From: Haliotis asinina | Taxonomy: Eukaryota; Mollusca; Gastropoda; Lepetellida; Haliotidae | DNA length: 64,000 nucleotides | Direction of reading: 5' to 3' | Assembly: GCF_037392515.1 (NCBI RefSeq) | Contig: NC_090283.1 | Span: 15,747,501 to 15,811,500 of the forward strand | Shown here: piece by piece, positions 58,065-64,000 of the stretch | How positions within the stretch are numbered: position 1 is the first letter of the stretch | Layout: each line of letters begins with the position of its first letter | Notes under the pieces: model-generated | Told to the model about the DNA's origin: nothing | Seen by the model: the letters and a program-made list of their open reading frames with translations, nothing else | Databases searched by the model: none | Program-made: the position numbers and the translations under genes

Positions 58065-59470
58065 TTTGAGAACGTATTGTTTTGTCAGTATTTTATATTG
58101 CATTTACTCTTTCAACTGTCTTGCGTATTTATAGCATGTTTTCTTCCTTTGAAGTCAGGAAACAATGCTGAAGTTGATTTGATATCAGGAAATAATGCTT
58201 AAGTTGATTTGAGGTCAGGAAATAATGCTGAAGGTAATTTGAGGTCAGGAGATAATGCTGAAGGTGATATTGATCGGTCATAAGCGTACTTTCGTAACAG
58301 ACAGTGATTAAGGTCAATTTCTTTTGCGACTCTTTTGAAAAATGGCAATTTTTTACACATTGGTTTGATAATAATAATTAGAGCATGGTCTTTCCTCTAT
58401 GAACTTTGAAATGTATCACATTTGCAAGAAACTCTTTTTTTTTAACTCGACTCGGACTAGTCCCCGACAAGCTGGAGAGTTGTTAGATATATTTTTTTAT
58501 GATCACGAGTAAAAAAAGCTTCAAACAAGCACACACGTGCATGTACGCACCCACTCAAGCACGCGTTCTGGACAAAGTTGTGGAAAGCATTGCATGTTAT
58601 AATTTTTTTTTCAGACCAAAACGCTGGAAAAGTGCTGAGTATGACGTTTAACAACAAAATAATTGAAAGATATTACGTATAAAAAACAGCAATCACATCT
58701 TGCAAAATAAAACAATTTGTTTGTTGTTTAACTCCGCACTAAGGAATGATCCAACTATATGGCGGTGGTCTGTAAATGTTCATGTCTTGACCACACCATC
58801 TGGTGATCAACAGCATGAGCATAATTATACGCAAATTGGATACGATGACACGTGTCAACCAAGTCGCCCCTACCCCTTTAGTCACCTATTACGACAAGCA
58901 TGGGACGATGACACGTGTCAGCCAAATCGCCCCAACCCCTTTAGTCACCTATTACGACAAGCATGAGGCGATGAAAACGAATTCTGACCCGGATCTTCAC
59001 TGGTGAAATACAAAAGTAGACGAATCTGCTACCTCCACGTCCTCAGTTGACGTCAATATATTTACAATTTAGAAACATATGAAAATGCAAGTGAAGATAA
59101 TCCAGGCAAATATGTGTCATGAGCACAATATTTCAATGTGTTTCGTGTCATATTATATATGTAATAGGATGTGTAGGATAACATGAGACGTTTAAGCACC
59201 CATATTAAGAACCATTCCTATTGCATCCCGCATTGAACATGTGAAGCATTGTTGTCATATCTTATTTGTAAAGGCGATGAAAATTAATGATGGTCCTCTG
59301 TAAGACAACAGTATGAAGCATTATTTCTTTGAAATATGAAAATAAGTCAAATCAAATTTGAAAAGGGCCAAAGTTAAATGTGCACAACAGCATGAAACGC
59401 TTGTACACAAGGTCGAGTACGTCTCTGTTGACATGAACGTCACTCACTGACACCCACTAGCCATTTTTGT
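58065..59470. repeat. Segmental duplication block A, right copy
   Basis: Collinear with 7490-9270. It has its own 30-bp tandem expansion (58151-58268) and a duplicated 62-bp piece in the SINE-like repeat (58845-58970). Confidence 0.7.
58718..59010 (-). repeat. Dispersed SINE-like repeat with internal duplication
   Basis: TTGTTTAACTCCGCACTAAG, TATGGCGGTGGTCTGTAAAT, then two copies of CGATGACACGTGTCA...TTAGTCACCTATTACGACAA. Confidence 0.7.
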
Positions 59471-60369
59471 ACATGGCTTGGTGCTTTTCGTGTTCCCTAT
59501 ACTTTTCTTGTTATCAATGTATCTATATTTAAAGAATTAAAATGCTTTTGGTATCACTAATCGCATCCTGCAAACTCAACGACGGTATTTGTGCACTTTC
59601 ATTGGAAATGACTGTATAACATTTCTCTCGAAAAGCAAAGACTTACCTTAAAATGTATTCAGCACATTTCAAACATCTGATTATGTAATATGTCCTAGCA
59701 TACTCACATTTACAAAAATTTATATACTACAACTGATTGCTCTTGTACGGTTCTGAAAACTAGCGACGTACACTATTCCGAATCATAAATATTAAGCAAA
59801 CGTCCGATAATCATGTGCATTTATTAATATTTCTCAGGTACACGCAGAACATGTAATTATGTGTATGCGTCACCAAACCGCTGAACAACAATAACATTTG
59901 CCAAGGCACATGTAGGATAATTTGGATTTTACTCCTCATCCTTGGATTGTAACCCGCTTCATGTTACATTGTTTAAAAACGTGGCATTTCACTCGGTGGG
60001 TGAAAATTCCAAGCTGACAGCGAAACTGAGCAATTTCACATGATCAAAACGTTTTTATTTGAATATCTGAAAAATCTGAAAAATGGAAACATTTGTTGTA
60101 CCTACGTTTTAAATGATACGCTTATGAGTATAATTCTAAAGTTGGAATTTGAAAGATGACCTTTTTGATTACTCCAGGTATAATTCCTAAACTGCCTGCT
60201 ATTTCTATGGGGTGTAACTCTATGGCTGTTAAACGTGGCTGTTTTGACATTACGTACAGATGATTTGTCTTTTGTTTAACACCGCATTTTAGCAATTAAC
60301 CCGTCATTTGATGGCAGTCTGTAAATAATCGGGGTCGGACAGGCAGTCCAAAGGCTGGTATATCTGGTA

Positions 60370-60629
60370 CTAATTGAAATGATCTGTCAGGTCACAGGTG
60401 GTCTTGCTGGAACACTTCTCGATGGTGTACTTGGTCCACCCCACTGCTGTTGCTGCATCTCCTGGGGTTGTTGTCAGGAGACAGTTGGGAGCAGCTGTTG
60501 GGTGGTAACTGAAACCCAGGCAAGGTTGGGACATGTGACATCGGAGACCGCAGTCAGTGGCGGAAAAAGCTGTGAAGGACGTCATCGGCGTTGAAATCAT
60601 GGAGTTGACCACTTTTTTGTACTTACTTC
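60370..60629 (-). CDS. Gene 3 exon 4: PAN/apple-like domain and stop
   Basis: 260 nt from acceptor TTTTCAG to TAG; nearly identical to the gene 2 exon. Confidence 0.8.
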
Positions 60630-61976
60630 CTGAAAAAATATCATGTTAGTCAAGACTCAACTTGATCGAAAATGAATCCAAAATAGGAAAACTGCTGAAG
60701 GCAATCAATCCAAAATGACTCAAGCCCCAACAAACAGCAGATATCAAGGTTATTACATTCCTTCAGCTACGACCAACTACTCAGGGTCAGTCAAGAATAA
60801 CCCACCCTTGTCCTTCTGGCTTCAGTCACCTCCGTCATCATAACCTCCTTCACTATGTCAACGTACTGTACATCAACCTCTCGATTTGTATAAACTTAAA
60901 TGCCCATCGTGTATATATAATCCTGCGTGATGCATATGTTGTGTACCATATGTTTAATAACGCTGTTAGGATATATAAACGTCGCATCTGTTGCAATAAA
61001 GAAGTTGTCTGTTCGTAATAAAACATGTCCCTATTATTATTATGTTCTCAATCATAATCTTCTGCATTTTAATGTCACATTAAGAAAGTAACTTTTTAGT
61101 CCAGATCGCTTGTAGGTACACGCAAGGTAATTGTTATCAAGAAAGAAAAACTGTTTTGGCCAATGAAGAAAGTTTGATAGCTTGCGATAAAACATGCTTT
61201 CAGGTGAAGAAGTATATTACCACTTCTTTTCAGGGGCGTCCCTTCAACCTCAACTTCTCCAATAACCAAATCAAGAGTGCCGATTCTCCAGATCTTCACG
61301 AATCTGACTGGTCGTGGGTGGGAACAAGTGAAGGTGAAGGTTTCTCCTTTAAGAACAGTTCCTGGACACTGGCCGCAGATGAAGATGTCCACATTAGGGC
61401 AGTCAGTGCTGTCATCAGTGGACACACCCACGTACGCAGCCTGCATGCTTGGCTCTATTTGATAAAAGATTAACAAGATAAACAAGATAAGTTGACAATA
61501 AAGTTTTTGGGAACATCTCCGATTGCCAGCTTTCAGGACAGTCAAACACATAAAAGAACTAATTTCATAAGAGCATGAACTGTCAAGATATGACTCTCAA
61601 TTATACATAACGTTTGAAATTCTATGTAGGTCTAAGTGGTATGTATTCTATGACTGTGTTGTGATAACAAATCTGCAGTGAAACATGTACTTGCATCTGC
61701 ACTACTTAAGTCTGAACCACACACTTTGGAGTGGAAAATAAACAGGCAACTACTTACGATAACTGTAGGTGTTGTCACTCGTAACTGAGATGTTGTGAAT
61801 GGTGAAGTATCCCTGTAGATCTCCCTGCCAGTACGGATTCACATTTGAATAAGTCCTAGCAGGTAAGGGCCCGTAGTGTTTTTTACCGTCATTGGCATTC
61901 TCAGCATTCCAGTAGACTGAGCTGAGTTCACTGGGTTTACCCAACATAATATTCTCCGCCTTGTTTACGGAAACAC
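60370..61976 (-). CDS. Gene 3 (partial): F-type-lectin-like + PAN/apple protein, exons 2-4
   Basis: Exons 61976-61758, 61454-61221 and 60629-60370 (219, 234 and 260 nt) have the same boundaries and phase-1 introns as gene 2 and are open throughout. The product has NKAENIMLGKPS, YWQGDLQGYFTIHN, CPNVDIFICGQCP, VRFVKIWR and the PAN module CGLRCHMSQPCLGFSYHP. It differs from gene 2 by a handful of residues, clustered in the middle and at the end of exon 2 (SALIYGHG vs SDNTYSYR). No signal-peptide exon is seen between 61977 and 64000. In gene 2 it lies 4.1 kb upstream, so for gene 3 it should fall outside the window, especially as extra DNA begins at 63161. Confidence 0.72.
61221..61454 (-). CDS. 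Gene 3 exon 3: C-terminal lectin half
   Basis: 234 nt; acceptor CAAATAG, donor GTAATA. It encodes MQAAYVGVSTDDS and LVIGEVEVEGTPLKRS. Confidence 0.78.
61758..61976 (-). CDS. Gene 3 exon 2: N-terminal lectin half
   Basis: 219 nt; acceptor TTGTCAG, donor GTAAGT. It carries the opening motif and a variable N-rich loop like gene 2. Its last codons (SDNTYSYR) differ from gene 2. Confidence 0.75.
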
Positions 61977-62264
61977 CTGACAACATAGTAATGCAAATAC
62001 AATATGTTTTACCCAATATGAGCACAGACTTTTTGCTGTTTCCGCCAGACTTTTAAAAACTCACGTTTGTCATAAAGGAATCGGGGGTCCATGGTCGATG
62101 ACTTCGTTATCATATAAACTAAATGCGACTAAACCAAATCCACATCCATTTGAAATCTCTTCTAAAAGAAGGGTCGATTTTACAAATGAGACTATATCGT
62201 CACTACATATTTGTGATAGCAGTATTACATCTGTAAGATGTTAGTCCTAAAGAAGTTGAGTCTG

Positions 62265-62765
62265 AACCGGGTTAAAAGTATCGAAACGATATTGCCCCCC
62301 TGAGAGGGTACGTAAGTCCCAGAACTTTCAAAATAAACAATTCACATACCAAGTTTTGAAACGGAGTATTTTTGGTATTCTACCTTTTGGCTAGATTTAC
62401 CCACTATTGAAATGGGCTAAAGGGATGGTGTAAATGCAGCTAAGGCCTATTCAGGTAGCATAAGTAATGCAAGTCCACATGGTTCCTTGTATGTGGATCT
62501 ACCTTCAATTGTTGGTGATTGTATGCCCGCGTTTTTATATTGTACTGTCCACTTTAATTGCACTGCTTTAGGTTCATATGCTAGTTAAATGTTTTTGTCT
62601 GTGATACACCAGTGTGTCCACCATCGGCATGTTTAACTCCGCTTTTTGTTTGTTTCTTTTGTTTTGTTTTTGTTTTTTTAATATATTTTATTGTATCACT
62701 TGTTTTCGTCTCTCTATGACTAGGATTGCAGGTATGACGTTAGATATTAACTCACTCACTCAATC
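62265..62765 (+). mobile_element. I/Nimb-type LINE 3' tail (duplicate of the 17988 copy)
   Basis: CCTGAGAGGGTACGTAAGTC, AGGGATGGTGTAAAT, and the end GATATTAACTCACTCACTCA. It sits upstream of gene 3 exon 2, as in gene 2. Confidence 0.7.
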
Positions 62766-62879
62766 GAGTCTGAACCACAACATACGATACGATATTGTCA
62801 ACATGCGATACGATATCAAAGCTTGTGTTCAAGCCATTGTATCCAGCTTGCCAAGATCGATGATCAATCTGTTCCCAAT

Positions 62880-63155
62880 TACCTCATGTACAGATCTCTC
62901 TCATAGAACAAGGTACGGATAATACGGGACTGCATGCAAGTATGATAATTATGGATAGTATCCCGAAAGGACTCTTTGCGCATTTTCCTCACAAAAACTG
63001 CACGGAAGGTACACATTAAAGAAAAGTTTCTTTAAAGCAGAATGTTTCTAACCGGTCTTGAATGAACTTAGAGAAGGGATATTGCGGAGTTCATTTGGGA
63101 GAGCATTCCAAACTGAGGACACACTGTATTTGAAGCCCTTCTGACTTTAAGTTGT
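62880..63155 (-). mobile_element. CR1/L2-like LINE 3' fragment (duplicate)
   Basis: Same sequence as 32239-32500: AACAAGGTACGG, then TTGGGAGAGCATTCCAAACT, which on - reads as the family's WNALP C-terminal segment. Confidence 0.5.
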
Positions 63156-63160
63156 ACTTT

Positions 63161-64000
63161 TGTTACGAGTGTGTATTTCCTGTATATTTTGTTATTAATT
63201 CAGTAATAATTATTATTGGGTCACAATGTTTAGTGTTTTGAATAGTAAATATTATGGGTCACATTTCGTTTTAAGATCTGGTCTACAGTTTTGGCATTCT
63301 GGCATTCAGGAATTTGCCTGCTCCTAGCTTTAGATGTTTCACTTCCGGGATACTGTTTCGAGACCATTCTACAGTGTTGACGACGTCCGTTTGTGCCCGA
63401 ACTTTCGGGAAGTGGCTTAGTTTATATATAAATAGGCTGGTTGCCGTGTGGAGGGCGACACTCACGCTGATATTCATTCCTATCTGCTGGATTTACACCT
63501 CTGCCAACGCTTGAAATCCTGTCTACATTATCTGCTGTCGCACCGATCGCTTTGTTTACATTTTGCCATAGCTGTTCCCTTTCACATCAAGACTTTGGTG
63601 AGTTTGATATATTGTATTTTTGTGACCCACTGACTTAGATTTTGTCACTCTTGAAATGTATTTGTAATCAGCATTGATATATTGACTTGTGACTCTGTAT
63701 ATCTCGCTCTCGTGGTTTAACAATATGTGGTGATCGGAGCTGTGCGCCGGACGCCCCGAGGTCATGACCCACGGGGAAGGTGCCGGAGATTGCCGATCAC
63801 CAGCCAGAGTTCGTGGAAGCCATTACCGTGAGTATGTTGACTAGCTGTCAGGTGAAATCAGTTCCCTCAGTTTAGTAGGCATATTTGCCCGGTGGCCTCT
63901 GCGACCGACTCTACTAGGTGCATAAACCGATAGTGAAGTAGGAAATCACTACAAATATATTATTTGAACGTAAACAACTTGTCTTTGTTCTGTTTTGCTG
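63161..64000 (+). mobile_element. Start of an insertion, possibly an LTR, running off the window
   Basis: Block B homology stops exactly where TGTTACGAGTGTGTATTTCC begins. A TATA-like TTATATATAAATAG lies at about 63420. A TG start and an internal promoter fit an LTR, but its end, a second copy and coding parts are not in the window. Family and age cannot be given. Confidence 0.3.

Larger units (their letters stand above)
59490..63155. repeat. Segmental duplication block B, right copy (carries gene 3)
   Basis: Collinear with 13940-18850 but lacking the SINEs of 14.5-15.9 kb; a short SINE-like piece remains at 60275-60352. Homology ends at 63155-63160. Confidence 0.75.

Overview
The window looks like nuclear DNA of a marine gastropod, most likely an abalone (Haliotis-type). 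The reasons are intron-split GT-AG genes, no operons, a very high load of LINE and SINE sequence, long microsatellites, and many copies of a dispersed repeat (core TAATCGAGTCTGGACCAG) that I associate with abalone genomes. The species call is an inference.

The only host genes I can support are a small family of secreted two-domain proteins: a signal peptide, an F-type-lectin-like (fucolectin, F5/8 type C fold) domain split over two exons, and a C-terminal PAN/apple-like domain. Gene 1 lies on + (exons 715-784, 2532-2747, 4234-4467, 4936-5195). Gene 2 lies on - (21835-21781, 17697-17479, 17230-16997, 16451-16192). Gene 3 lies on - (61976-61758, 61454-61221, 60629-60370) and its first exon is probably beyond the right edge. 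An orphan copy of the signal-peptide exon sits at 53223-53169 (-). Every intron is phase 1 and the frame joins cleanly in each copy.

Genes 2 and 3 sit in a tandem duplication. Block A (about 7490-9270 vs 58065-59470) and block B (about 13940-18850 vs 59490-63155) are collinear. Block C, which carries exon 1, is at about 19765-22165 and again at 51195-53515. The second block C, with fragments at 25526-25748 and 32236-32957, marks a decayed middle unit that lost exons 2-4 and was filled with transposons from about 25.7 to 51 kb.

That filler contains: a CR1-like LINE (ORF1 27251-28036, ORF2 about 28905-31974); two near full-length I/Nimb-type LINEs with RNase H (copy A 33400-39198, copy B 44045-50124, the latter with a 12-bp target duplication and one frameshift in ORF2); a 5'-truncated CR1/L2-like LINE (39258-40873); 3' fragments of a LINE with an R2-type endonuclease end (40874-42370, -); and a Tc1-like deletion derivative (42911-43725). 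Outside it are a degraded Tc1-like element nested in a gag-like fossil (9.77-11.5 kb), tRNA-derived SINEs, 3' tails of the I-type LINE, minisatellites (3.47-3.86 kb, 54.78-55.2 kb) and a 420-bp TA/CATA tract near 56 kb.

The points I consider most worth following are the lectin-PAN cluster, whose PAN exon is far more conserved than its lectin exons; the orphan first exon; and the evidence that the abundant dispersed repeat shares both end sequences with the I-type LINE, so may be its short derivative.
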